59,719 bases of DNA from a bacterium (GTDB lineage Bacteria > Cyanobacteriota > Sericytochromatia > S15B-MN24 > VGJW01). How positions within the stretch are numbered: the first letter of the stretch is position 1; each line of letters opens with the position of its first letter. The position numbers and the translations under genes are program-made. Shown here in pieces: positions 44,660 through 52,061 of the stretch. The stretch covers positions 1 to 59,719 of the forward strand of contig JAJXWQ010000013.1 in NCBI GenBank assembly GCA_021781555.1. The letters are read 5' to 3'. Below the pieces are notes generated by a model, which worked only from the letters and a program-made list of their open reading frames with translations, was not told where the DNA came from and made no database searches.

Positions 44660-45540
44660 CAGAGTCCTCCGAACAGCAAGTCGATGAACGCTCCGTGATC
44701 TGCGATCCGAACGCCACCCGCATGCCGCGTCCGTTTCTTGTTCGCGGCTGCAGTCAGGTGAGCAATCAAGAGGTTGTTAGGGTTGCTTCCCGTGAGCGCG
44801 AGAAGGAAGTGCTCCACTCTGCGCCCCGAGAAACTCTCGAGCACCGCGCTCTCCAATCGCACAGCCAAGGCGTCGTCACCCAGCTCGCGAAGCCGCTCGG
44901 CAACGAACAAGACCGCGTGTCGGCTTGGTCGCCCGCGGTCCCGATCGAGCGCCGAGGCCGCCTCCTCAAGCACGCCAGGAGTAAGCGCGGCGCGGCTCTT
45001 CGACTCGCCCTTGAGGAACTCGAGCTTACCCTTCGTGTCGCGGATGCCCACGATGTCGTCCCCACGAAGCGCCATGTTGCGCCCGTCCTTCCAGCGCAGA
45101 CGTCGGATTGGCACCGTGAACTTCAGGGTCTGCTCGGCAATCTCCGTCGCTAGAACCTCCCCTAAATCGCCCGACCGCGCTGTCTTCGTCGTTGGAACAT
45201 GTTCCCGCAGAAGCTGAGCGGTTTTCGGCGAACCCAATTCGGCGAGCCGCTTGGCCGTGATTTCGGGTGAGACGTAGTGCGAGCGAACGAGATCGCGAAG
45301 TTCGCCAAGCACACCAGCGCGCATACCGGGCAATTCGGTCATCAGGTGCAGCGGATGCTTCCCGATGGCCGTGCTATTCGAATCGAGCCACCGCTCCAGC
45401 ACGTGTATGGCCGGCGCGGCCACGACTGGAGCCGGTGCCGGCAGCTTTGATGGCGTCGACGGCACTGACGCCGGCATCTTCTTGGACTTCGCGGGGACCA
45501 TCGGCATGTGATCGCCCACAGGGGTTCTGTCGGTCTTCAT
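44659..45540 (-). CDS. hamA: Hachiman nuclease HamA (DUF1837-like)
   Basis: A 293-residue protein with a Pro/Ala-rich N-terminal segment of about 45 residues and a nuclease domain. The motifs in order are SGDLGE (123-128), LRGDDIVG (158-165) and LKGESKSR (176-183), the last giving an E-x-K pair (Glu179, Lys181). This is the DUF1837 PD-(D/E)XK-like signature of HamA, whose E-x-K motif is needed for DNA cleavage. An internal ATG at residue 12 or 14 could be the true start, because the first 40 residues look disordered. The pairing with hamB makes the system nearly certain; activity is unproven. Confidence 0.82.
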   Translation of the reverse strand: MKTDRTPVGDHMPMVPAKSKKMPASVPSTPSKLPAPAPVVAAPAIHVLERWLDSNSTAIGKHPLHLMTELPGMRAGVLGELRDLVRSHYVSPEITAKRLAELGSPKTAQLLREHVPTTKTARSGDLGEVLATEIAEQTLKFTVPIRRLRWKDGRNMALRGDDIVGIRDTKGKLEFLKGESKSRAALTPGVLEEAASALDRDRGRPSRHAVLFVAERLRELGDDALAVRLESAVLESFSGRRVEHFLLALTGSNPNNLLIAHLTAAANKKRTRHAGGVRIADHGAFIDLLFGGL

Positions 45541-45846
45541 GTAATGATCCGCGAGATATGCAGCGCTGGATTCCGGGCTGGGCAGAAATGCGACGCATCC
45601 GCGGGATGCGAGGCTTTAGCCTCCAACCAGCCACATTGTACAGCCGATCAAGGCTCATTGCCCCGCCCTCTCGGCCTTGATCTAGCACGTCAAGGCCGCT
45701 CCCCGCTCGATCCCCAACACTGCGATCCGCGCCTGATTCCGGGGATGCAGGGTGAACTAGCAAGGGGCTGAAATCAAGATAGGCAGAGGTCCAGCCCGAA
45801 ACCCCACAGCAGTTGGGGCCTTCCCGCTCTCAAAATCAGGGGCGGC
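45541..45846. other. Intergenic region upstream of hamA
   Basis: No gene is visible in these 306 nt. A perfect 9-bp inverted repeat, GATCAAGGC (45646-45654) and GCCTTGATC (45674-45682), has a 19-nt loop. A smaller repeat GCATCC-GCG-GGATGC lies near 45595-45610. Neither has a T-run, so both are candidate regulatory sites or hairpins for the minus-strand hamAB operon rather than terminators. I see no convincing sigma70 hexamer pair here. Confidence 0.4.
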
Positions 45847-45996
45847 TCATGGTGCATCACCGGCCGCTCCTTGCACGATGACGTCACCTGTCATTGCCGC
45901 GCAGGATATGCACATGGTTACGCCTGGAACGGCCGGCCTGCCGCAGCACTCGCAGCGGGTGGCGCGTAGCAGGGCGAGGATGTTATCGGCATGCAT
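45847..45996 (-). CDS. 49-residue zinc-ribbon micro-protein
   Basis: ATG 45996 has GGAGG 5 nt upstream and encodes 49 residues. The core is CECCGRPAVPGVTMCISC: two Cys clusters 10 residues apart (Cys15, 17, 18 and Cys29, 32), fitting a zinc ribbon. The N-terminus is a short helix. It lies upstream of hamA on the same strand with a 306-nt gap, and downstream of the 144-residue gene. Too short for standard gene callers, it is supported by the ribosome site and the Cys pattern. Function unknown. Confidence 0.6.
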   Translation of the reverse strand: MHADNILALLRATRCECCGRPAVPGVTMCISCAAMTGDVIVQGAAGDAP

Positions 45997-46049
45997 GAGA
46001 TCCTCCTTCGAGGCTACAACGATCTTCAGGACGAACCGAACTCCAGCCG

Positions 46050-46484
46050 TCAGCCGGCCTGTGTTCCAAACTCCGCCGAACCATCACGGACGAGGAATTC
46101 CATCCGACCCTTGCGATCGCCGAGGACCAGCGAAGCCTGGCGACCGCCAGCAGGCTTCTCGACCTCCAGCAGCAGGTGAGCGAAGTGTTCGGGATCGTTC
46201 GTGAGCTCGATCGTCCCGTAGCCAGATTCGAAGGCGTTCAGGTCGATCAGCGTTGCGTCGTCCGATGCGGCCAGACGGAGATGCGCTCGGGTAACCGGAT
46301 CCTGGCCTGGCTCGTTCTCTCGCCCGGAGCTCAGCGCCAGGAACGCGCGCTCTTTGCCCTTGCGATCGTAGAGCCTGACGGCGGGCTCGCCGTGGTCGTC
46401 CAGTCCGATGACGATCCGCGGGGTGCCGGCCGCGTCGGAGATGACCAAGCGCGTAGCGAGGATCTCGGGCAAAATGGTAGCCAT
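46050..46484 (-). CDS. Beta-repeat hypothetical protein
   Basis: ATG 46484 has GGAGGCAAGGGACC just before it, so the true protein is 144 residues and the longer upstream frame is not used. It has repeated units of one beta hairpin each: ISDAAGTPRIVIGLDDHGEP, then LYDRKGKERAFLAL, then LVLGDRKGRMEFLV. Such D-x-x-G-x-x-R strand repeats are common in small bacterial proteins of unknown role. There is no signal peptide, so it is probably cytosolic. It lies in a minus-strand run with the micro-protein and hamA. Confidence 0.6.
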   Translation of the reverse strand: MATILPEILATRLVISDAAGTPRIVIGLDDHGEPAVRLYDRKGKERAFLALSSGRENEPGQDPVTRAHLRLAASDDATLIDLNAFESGYGTIELTNDPEHFAHLLLEVEKPAGGRQASLVLGDRKGRMEFLVRDGSAEFGTQAG

Positions 46485-46737
46485 GGTCCCTTGCCTCCAA
46501 TTCAGGCGGGGGATCTGGAGGGCGTCGCGGGTCACAACCGTGGCGCTCTCGCTATGTGCGATTCGAGTGCAGCGAGGATACGGGCGTTCCGCTTGGCTTG
46601 TCAACGATGTTGCAGTAGTAGGGCAATTTTCTGGGGATGCCGTCACCCAAGGGCTTCGCCTGGCAGAACCGCAGCACAAGTAAGCAGGCCCTGGCGATCG
46701 AGCCAGGGCCATATTTGAGAGTTGTTCTCGGCGTCGG

Positions 46738-47526
46738 TCACGCGTCGCTGCCCAGCAGCGCCGCGACTTCGCCTTCGCCCACGCTGGCGAGGTAGGAGCT
46801 GAGCGAGCGCCTGATCAAATCCATGCGCGAGCGCAGCCCTTGCCGGCGCCAGGCGGCGTCCAGCTGGTCGACCATGTCAGCTTCCATACGTAGCGGCAGG
46901 ACCATGATGGCGTCGCCGGTCTTCTGGTGCCGCGTGCGCGAGCCGGCGGACACCGTTCCCTTCTGGGCCGCGCGCACCTTGTAGACGAGGTAGTTCCGGC
47001 TGGTGCTGGCCGTTGGCCGGCCGAGAACCTCGGAATAAAGCGCCTGTAGCTCGGGAATCCCGAGTTTCGAGAGGTTGACGGCTGCTGTCGGCAGAAGCGC
47101 CGCTCCTGCGCCGTCGGTAGGCATGTGAGCGCCGGCCGCGAGTGCGGCCGCATTATCCAAGCCGGCAACCGGCGCCGATGGTTCCGGGCCGTTCGCTGGC
47201 CCGATCGGATCGACCTCGAGGCCTCCGGAAGGCTCGCCTTCATCCACGGCGGGAGTCGCTTCCTCAGGCTGCGGCGATGCCTCCGCCTGCGTCGGCACCA
47301 CTGCCTGCGCCGGCAGCGCAACCTCGAGGATCGCCTTGACGAGCCAGGTTCTGTTCGGGCAGCGAGTCGACTTCCCCGTCACTTCCGCGTAGAGCTGCTG
47401 GAGCTCGTTGATTCGCATCGTGCCGAGGCGGTCGATCTCATCCGCCAGCTCGTGGCCGGAGCTCGCCTTGGCAGCCGTGGTGCTGGTCGCGGGTGTTCCG
47501 TTCGCCATCTTGCTGGTCTTCGCCAT
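46738..47526 (-). CDS. Ribbon-helix-helix protein with two helical repeats
   Basis: ATG 47526 has AAGGAG 7 nt upstream; the frame before it is not translated. The 262-residue protein contains two copies of a short DNA-binding-like helix pair: ELQQLYAEVTGKS then TWLVKAIL (about 40-65), and ELQALYSEVLGRP then NYLVYKVR (about 158-183), resembling DUF2924/SAP-like units. A Pro/Ala-rich linker separates them. The C-terminus from about 208 is a ribbon-helix-helix: LPLRMEADMVDQLDAAW and SRMDLIRRSLSSYL. A DNA-binding or plasmid/phage partition regulator is likely. It is separated from the next minus-strand gene by 253 nt. Confidence 0.65.
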   Translation of the reverse strand: MAKTSKMANGTPATSTTAAKASSGHELADEIDRLGTMRINELQQLYAEVTGKSTRCPNRTWLVKAILEVALPAQAVVPTQAEASPQPEEATPAVDEGEPSGGLEVDPIGPANGPEPSAPVAGLDNAAALAAGAHMPTDGAGAALLPTAAVNLSKLGIPELQALYSEVLGRPTASTSRNYLVYKVRAAQKGTVSAGSRTRHQKTGDAIMVLPLRMEADMVDQLDAAWRRQGLRSRMDLIRRSLSSYLASVGEGEVAALLGSDA

Positions 47527-48029
47527 CGTCTTCTCCTTCTTGGTGAGCCCGGATCCGCGCCGGGCGCTTGACGGTGACATTGAGCAATGGCGTCGGCAGG
47601 ACATCCAGATGCTTCGTGTTGTTTCCTCGATAAGACCTTGATGTTTCGGCTACCGACAGCGGCCGAAAGGCGGCCGTCCCCGCGTTGCGGCCGGCGCAAC
47701 AGGCGCGGCCCGGCGGCATTTGATGCTTCGCCAGCCAGATCATTCAACCCCGCCCCATCCCGAGGCTTCGCGCCCGGGATGGAGCTTTTTCCTTTTGGTC
47801 GCTCTCCTTGCCGGCAGGCCCGGTCCGAACCACGAACGCGCGGCCGCGGCAGCCTGACCGGACCCTGCCTCAGGATCGATCCGGCGGCTCGGCTGGTGGC
47901 GGCCCCGGCCGACATCGACGGCATCGGCCCTCGAGCGCCCGGTTCACCTGCCGCCAGCGGCCGGATCGCAAAAAATCTGAGAATCTTCAGCCTGCGCACC
48001 CCAGTGCGCACCCTCGTTGCCACAAAAGC
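47527..48029. other. Intergenic region between RHH gene and tRNA
   Basis: Contains no confident coding region; ORFs on both strands have Arg/Pro/Ala composition typical of shadow frames. On the plus strand 47600-47800 has several short GC-rich inverted repeats (for example CGGCCGAAAGGCGGCCG at 47661-47677 and GTTGCG / CGCAAC near 47685-47701) and ends in a good rho-independent terminator. An unannotated plus-strand small RNA or leader is a reasonable possibility. The AT-rich stretch near 47610-47645 is a candidate promoter region for the minus-strand gene. Confidence 0.4.
47755..47796 (+). terminator. Rho-independent terminator, plus strand
   Basis: An 8-bp stem CCATCCCG (47755-47762) / CGGGATGG (47775-47782) with a 12-nt loop is followed by AGCTTTTTCCTTTT. 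Nothing with a start codon and ribosome site ends upstream on this strand, so it probably closes an RNA without protein product or a very small gene. The mirror orientation lacks a T-run. Confidence 0.6.
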
Positions 48030-48059
48030 AAAGACGCGGATCCTGCGATCCGCGTCTTT
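48030..48059 (-). terminator. Rho-independent terminator of tRNA-Lys
   Basis: A perfect 13-bp stem (AAAGACGCGGATC / GATCCGCGTCTTT) with a 4-nt loop lies 16 nt past the tRNA 3' end on the minus strand and is followed by GCTTTTG. This is the transcription terminator of the tRNA gene. Confidence 0.8.
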
Positions 48060-48074
48060 ACTAGGTTTGCGAGG

Positions 48075-48147
<73 letters not shown>

Positions 48148-48158
48148 TCGGGGGGATA

Positions 48159-48187
48159 ACGATACCAAACGCTGTCCGGGCCGTCAA
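48159..48187 (-). promoter_or_regulatory. Sigma70-type promoter for tRNA-Lys
   Basis: TTGACG (48182-48187) and TATCGT (48159-48164) on the minus strand are 17 nt apart. The predicted start is near 48152, just before the tRNA 5' end at 48147. It is the same -35 hexamer as the repressor promoter at 11708-11736. Confidence 0.75.
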
Positions 48188-48434
48188 GGGTGACAGGAAC
48201 GCTCGCTACGCTCTTGCCGGGTGGTCTCCCCCCGGGTCAAGCCGCGAGACGGCCAATCCCGCCGATACAACCGGCGCGGTGGCCACCGGAAAGCTCGAGC
48301 CTGGCGCCAGGGCCAGGAATGCCCCTGGCCACGCTCTTGCGAAACAACCCCTCTCCACCCTCGAATCCGGGGCGACCGCTCCCCCGCCATCGGCAGGCGG
48401 TTGCTCCGGCGGGCAAGTGATACCATGGCGGCTG

Positions 48435-49142
48435 ATGCGTCGCTCTAGAGTCACGGTTGCGCTGGCCCTGTCCCTCATGGCCCCGACACTCGGTCTGGCG
48501 GCCCTTCCGCAGGCGGCTTGGGCCAGCAACCAGCTCGCCTCGCCCGCGCCGATGCCTGGCGGGCCGAACGCGGGCCCGGGTGCCCAAAGTGGCACCCAGA
48601 GCGTGACCCTCACTCCGCAAGAGCGCAGCACCCTGTTGCGCCACCTCCTCGACGAAAAGCCGGATCCTGCGGCTTACGCCGCGGCCTCCGCCCTCTTGCC
48701 GGGCGCCGGAGAGGTCGCACTGGGGGACTGGACGGATCCCGCGATCGTATGGGGCGCGCTCCTCGTAGCGTCTGCCGGAGTCTACTTCATCAAGACCCGG
48801 ACCGTTAACATCCATCCGGCCTACCTCGCGACCACTCCCTACGTGCTGACCTTCGGGGTCTCGATCCCGGGCACCCAACCCGCAGACGACCCGGGAGACT
48901 TCTACAACCGGTTCTTGCAGCTAGCCTACCTGGGCGCGGCAGCCTGGACAGGCTATCGCGCCTACGAGATCGCCAGGCAGAAGCGCGCCCAGATCACTCA
49001 CCTGGCGCAACCGTTGACGACGCCCGTCGCGCAGCCGATCGCCATCCCGACCCTTTCGGCAAGACCGGCCCTCGGGACGTCCAGCACCCGGCCGGCCAGG
49101 GGGCAACTGCCCGCCGCTTCAGCCAAGGCTCTGGGCGGGTAA
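48435..49142 (+). CDS. Exported hypothetical protein
   Basis: I chose ATG 48435; the longer frame upstream would run through the tRNA promoter region and is Arg/Pro-rich. A GTG at 48417 is an alternative. The 235-residue product has a signal peptide: MRRSRVTVALALSLM..., h-region to about 23, then A-x-A type cleavage in QAAWASNQ (about 27-30). The mature part starts with a Pro/Gly/Ala-rich stretch and continues with a helical block containing hydrophobic IVWGALLVASAGVYFI (about 110-125), perhaps a membrane helix. The end is Pro/Ala/Thr-rich. No family recognised. Confidence 0.55.
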   Translation: MRRSRVTVALALSLMAPTLGLAALPQAAWASNQLASPAPMPGGPNAGPGAQSGTQSVTLTPQERSTLLRHLLDEKPDPAAYAAASALLPGAGEVALGDWTDPAIVWGALLVASAGVYFIKTRTVNIHPAYLATTPYVLTFGVSIPGTQPADDPGDFYNRFLQLAYLGAAAWTGYRAYEIARQKRAQITHLAQPLTTPVAQPIAIPTLSARPALGTSSTRPARGQLPAASAKALGG

Positions 49143-49170
49143 CAAAGCACCAGCTCGACCTTGGAACCGG

Positions 49171-49230
49171 CACCTTTTGCAGTCTGAGCAGGTCCCGTCT
49201 GGCTGCCGGGGCCCGATCCCTTCAAACCGG
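49171..49230 (+). repeat. Intergenic repeat, copy A
   Basis: Starts CACCTTTTGCAGTCTGAGC and ends GGGGCCCGATCCCTTCAAACC. The head matches copies at 50644-50737 (minus strand) and 59681-59719; the tail matches 50644-50737 at 21 of 23 positions. It lies in the gap after the exported protein's stop codon, about 160 nt before the next start. Confidence 0.6.
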
Positions 49231-49391
49231 CGGCACCCTGCGCCACCTCCCGGACGGCACGAACGTTCGCCTGCCTTACCTACTCCTTTACTTGCAATTA
49301 ACTGTGACCTAAGAATCTATCTCCAGCTGGCGCCGATAAGAAGGATGGGAATCGGCGGTCTGTAGGGTACCGCCAAGAGGGAGATTTCGTG

Positions 49392-49955
49392 ATGGCTTCC
49401 GTCGGCAGAATGGCCTCGATCAGTATCGCCTCACCCGTCGTCAAGGTGCAGAGCACTGCCCCGGCGACCACGCAGGCGCAAGCCCCGGTGGCGGCCCAGA
49501 GCAACGTCGCCATGGGGGCGGCCGACATGTACAATCTGGTCCCCAACGAGAACGACCTCAGCCACCTGTTCAACTGGGGCATCAGCACGCCCAGCCGGAT
49601 GGCATTTTGGGGCGGCGGGGCAATCCGTCGCTTCTTCGTCTCATTGGTAACCGGGATCCCCAGCACGGCGCTCAAGGCCTACGCCCAGGAAGCCAGCCTC
49701 TGCTCGGTCCCCGGCATGCGGTCGGACTGGGCTGCCGAGCTTTATCAGGTCGGGATCGCCGGGCCGATGGAGCTATCGATGTTCGGCGGCTCCGGCATCG
49801 GGGCTTCGATCCAGCAGGGCACGCTGTTTGCGCAGGTCGCAGCCAAGGCGATCGAGCTTTCAGCCAACACCGGGCGCCCTTACGATCCGCCGGGCCCCAG
49901 CGACATCGCCAACATCGCCCGGGCGGCCGTGGGCATGAGCGACAGCGTCTCGTAA
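49392..49955 (+). CDS. Hypothetical protein
   Basis: GAGGGAG lies about 10 nt before ATG 49392; GTG at 49389 is an alternative start. The 187-residue protein has a low-complexity Ala/Ser/Thr/Gln/Pro-rich N-terminus of about 35 residues, then mixed helices and loops with several Gly and Met. A segment FWGGGAIRRFFVSLVTGIPS (about 73-92) is moderately hydrophobic but probably not a membrane helix. Two Cys... only one is clearly present (Cys104 in ASLCSVPG). I recognise no domain. It lies between the exported protein and a convergent gene, and its function is unknown. Confidence 0.5.
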   Translation: MASVGRMASISIASPVVKVQSTAPATTQAQAPVAAQSNVAMGAADMYNLVPNENDLSHLFNWGISTPSRMAFWGGGAIRRFFVSLVTGIPSTALKAYAQEASLCSVPGMRSDWAAELYQVGIAGPMELSMFGGSGIGASIQQGTLFAQVAAKAIELSANTGRPYDPPGPSDIANIARAAVGMSDSVS

Positions 49956-50048
49956 AGTCCCCGCCAGGGCACTCACCCGATCCCGGGCTCGACGGGCCAC
50001 GGCCAAGATCGGCAGCCGGGTGGGCCGCGCTGCAGGCTGCGCCCGGCG

Positions 50049-50633
50049 TCAGTCGGACGGCCGGAGATGCACGAGCGCTCCGATCGCCTCGCGAGCTTTC
50101 GCCGATAGGGCCGAGATCGGTAGATGGCCCCCGCTGCGCCCCTTGAACTCGATGAGCAGCTCGCGTGGTCCATCCCACCTGATATCCAGGTGCGCCGAAT
50201 AGTGTTCGAGCAGATAGTTCTGCAGCTCGGTCTTCTCCGCAAAGTCGCCCGTGACGTGCGCGTACTCGTTGGAGGACTGGATGTTGTCCAGGAGCGCGTG
50301 CAGGCGCTTTGCCAGGGCGGCCGGGATCTCGTACCTGGACAGATCCTCTTGCCGTGGTGTGAGCTGCCGATCCATGAACTGGCGGGACTTCTGCCGGATG
50401 TTGGATTTGCGCTTTATCCACTCGGCGTCGTCGTGGGTTTCTTCGAGCAGCCGGAAGAGCGCCAAGAGATCGACCAGGGCGTCGAGGCTTCGGGCCTCCG
50501 CGTCGCGGCGCTTCTCCTCGAGAAAGCCGATCTCGGCGATCAGCGCATCTCGTTGGCGAGCCAGCCCGGCGATCGCATCTTCGTGACGCTGGCGAATCTC
50601 ACGCGAGGACGGAGCGGGCTTCTTTGGAGTCAC
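50049..50633 (-). CDS. Coiled-coil hypothetical protein
   Basis: I chose GTG 50633, which has GGGAG 6 nt upstream; the longer ATG frame runs through the intergenic repeat. The 194-residue protein has an N-terminal coiled coil about residues 10-90 (REIRQRHEDAIAGLARQRDA, then LIAEIGFLEEKRRDAEAR). A second part about 100-194 contains RYEIPAALAKRLHALL and a beta-rich end. There is no signal peptide. The 5' leader carries copy B of the intergenic repeat. Neighbouring lipoprotein gene on the same strand lies about 110 nt upstream. Function unknown. Confidence 0.55.
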   Translation of the reverse strand: MTPKKPAPSSREIRQRHEDAIAGLARQRDALIAEIGFLEEKRRDAEARSLDALVDLLALFRLLEETHDDAEWIKRKSNIRQKSRQFMDRQLTPRQEDLSRYEIPAALAKRLHALLDNIQSSNEYAHVTGDFAEKTELQNYLLEHYSAHLDIRWDGPRELLIEFKGRSGGHLPISALSAKAREAIGALVHLRPSD

Positions 50634-50643
50634 TGGGATGCTC

Positions 50644-50737
50644 CCGGTTTGAAGGAATCGGGCCCCGAGAGTCGAACGGGGGCCGGCGGCGCAGCGCAAC
50701 GACCGCGCGGAAGAACCCGTTCAAGCTGCCAAAGGTA
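50644..50737 (-). repeat. Intergenic repeat, copy B
   Basis: On the minus strand this begins TACCTTTGGCAGCTTGAACGGG and ends GGGGCCCGATTCCTTCAAACC. Compared with copy A, the two ends match closely but the middle is longer and different. A 7-bp inverted repeat GAACGGG / CCCGTTC (about 50 nt apart) can fold the middle. It lies between the 31-residue lipoprotein's stop and the coiled-coil gene's start, inside the latter's leader. Confidence 0.6.
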
Positions 50738-50744
50738 CAGGGTC

Positions 50745-50840
50745 CTACCACCAGTCAAAGAAGTTCCCAAGATCTCCGCGACAGCCAGCCAGCGCCAGAA
50801 CGGCCAGCACTAGTGCCGCGATCTGCAACCAGCGGCGCAT
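50745..50840 (-). CDS. 31-residue lipoprotein
   Basis: ATG 50840 has AAAGGAGGT just upstream, one of the best ribosome sites in the window. The product is MRRWLQIAALVLAVLALAGC plus 11 residues: a lipoprotein signal with lipobox LAGC and a mature peptide of only 12 residues (CRGDLGNFFDWW). Entericidin-like micro-lipoproteins are similarly short. It is too short for ordinary gene callers. Copy B of the intergenic repeat follows its stop. Function unknown. Confidence 0.65.
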   Translation of the reverse strand: MRRWLQIAALVLAVLALAGCRGDLGNFFDWW

Positions 50841-51215
50841 GCACGACCTCCTTTCACCCGGTCGAAGCCCGAGCCGCACGGGCTTTGCCATGCCATACCC
50901 GGACACGCCGGGCGTCCCACCGCCCCCGCAATTCTCGGGGCCTTCAAGCGTGTCCAGAGCGGCCTTGCCCGGGAGGGGGCAAACGATCGGAGGCGAACCT
51001 GCACAGCGCGGAGCGGCTCCTGAAGCGACTCTATCAGGATCCGACGGGCGCACAAGGGCGCGTTCACAAAATGTAGGCACGCCGCGGGAACCCGAGGGTA
51101 CATGACTGCTGGATTCGCAGTTCCATCCACGGCGTAACTCCAGTAAGCAAACGGTTTCCGGAAGTGCTGGTCGCCCCCGGGCAGATCCGCCCTTGTTCTT
51201 GACGAGGACCCGTCG
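50841..51215. other. Intergenic gap
   Basis: No gene visible in 375 nt. Open frames on either strand (for example plus 50839-51105) have shadow-like composition and no ribosome site. Two promoters are needed here, for the minus-strand lipoprotein and the plus-strand JAMM-like gene, but I see no clear hexamer pair. Confidence 0.4.
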
Positions 51216-52061
51216 TTGCACATCAAGGCTGACGTCCACGACCGATTCGTGCGTGAATTCGGCTTGAACATGCTCAACACCCTCACGACCAAGGAGCACC
51301 GCCTCACGGCGCACAAGCGCCGGATCTTCGTCTTCGACGAGCGCGGCGGCGTGTTCGGAGGCCACGATGGCTTGCTCCAGGCCTATCAGAACCTGACGAC
51401 CGGTGTGTTCTACTCGCGGCGGCGCGAAGTCGTCGGAGTGCGGTACCGGTGCCGCCCGAACGATCTCGACGCTCCCGACATCGGAGCCTTCCACACTCAC
51501 CCGGCCCTGTACGATCCTTCGCCCCGGAAGGTGCGTACTCGCATCGATCGGATGCTCTGGCTTTCCGACATGGACTGCAAGGCCTTCTTCAAGCAGAACG
51601 ACATCTATCACTACGAGTGGCACTTCATCGGGACGATCGACATCGGGTGTTTCCATGTCGACGACGTCCGCAAGGGGAAGAGGGGCCCCCGGGAGGTGAT
51701 CCGCTACCAGGACCTCGACGTCCTGCTGGAACGCATGGGGCCGATCATTCTCTGGTACGACAAGCTCCTGACGAGCCAGGCCACGGCCCGGCGCTCTCCG
51801 AGCGTGGACACGCTCGAGCAGCTGGTGCGGAACTTCACGGCTCGCGACGGCGCTCTCGAGCACCTGCTGGCCACGCATCCTGCCCACGAGCTCCCTGGTC
51901 TGGCCCAGATGGTGGCCAATGAATTCCAGATGCTGGGATACACCGCCCGGCAGGTCAATCATCTGGTACACAATGCCTTCGCGAATGACGCGACGCAGAT
52001 CCTGGCCTTCCGCGATTACGTGACGGCCGCCTGTACCCGTCTGTCCGCCCTGTCGAGCTGA
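51216..52061 (+). CDS. JAMM/MPN-type metalloprotease candidate
   Basis: The TTG start has GAGGA 8 nt before it. The 281-residue protein has a zinc-binding H-T-H-P motif (His93, His95) after the strand APDIGAF, and a later S-D-M-D (Ser117, Asp120), together resembling the JAMM signature H-x-H-P...S-x-x-D. The spacing is longer than usual, so a divergent member or a false match is possible; the upstream catalytic Glu would be among Glu27, Glu42 or Glu71. The C-terminal 100 residues are helical. No ubiquitin-like or E1/E2-like gene is adjacent. Function unknown; protease or deamidation-like activity is only suggested. Confidence 0.5.
   Translation: MHIKADVHDRFVREFGLNMLNTLTTKEHRLTAHKRRIFVFDERGGVFGGHDGLLQAYQNLTTGVFYSRRREVVGVRYRCRPNDLDAPDIGAFHTHPALYDPSPRKVRTRIDRMLWLSDMDCKAFFKQNDIYHYEWHFIGTIDIGCFHVDDVRKGKRGPREVIRYQDLDVLLERMGPIILWYDKLLTSQATARRSPSVDTLEQLVRNFTARDGALEHLLATHPAHELPGLAQMVANEFQMLGYTARQVNHLVHNAFANDATQILAFRDYVTAACTRLSALSS

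Noticed and set aside
45646-45682. Inverted repeat near hamA as a terminator
   Set aside because: No T-run follows on either strand and the loop is 19 nt; kept only as a possible regulatory site.
50745-51971. 408-residue minus-strand ORF
   Set aside because: Antisense to the JAMM-like gene with no start support; only its last 31 codons, with their own ribosome site, are real.
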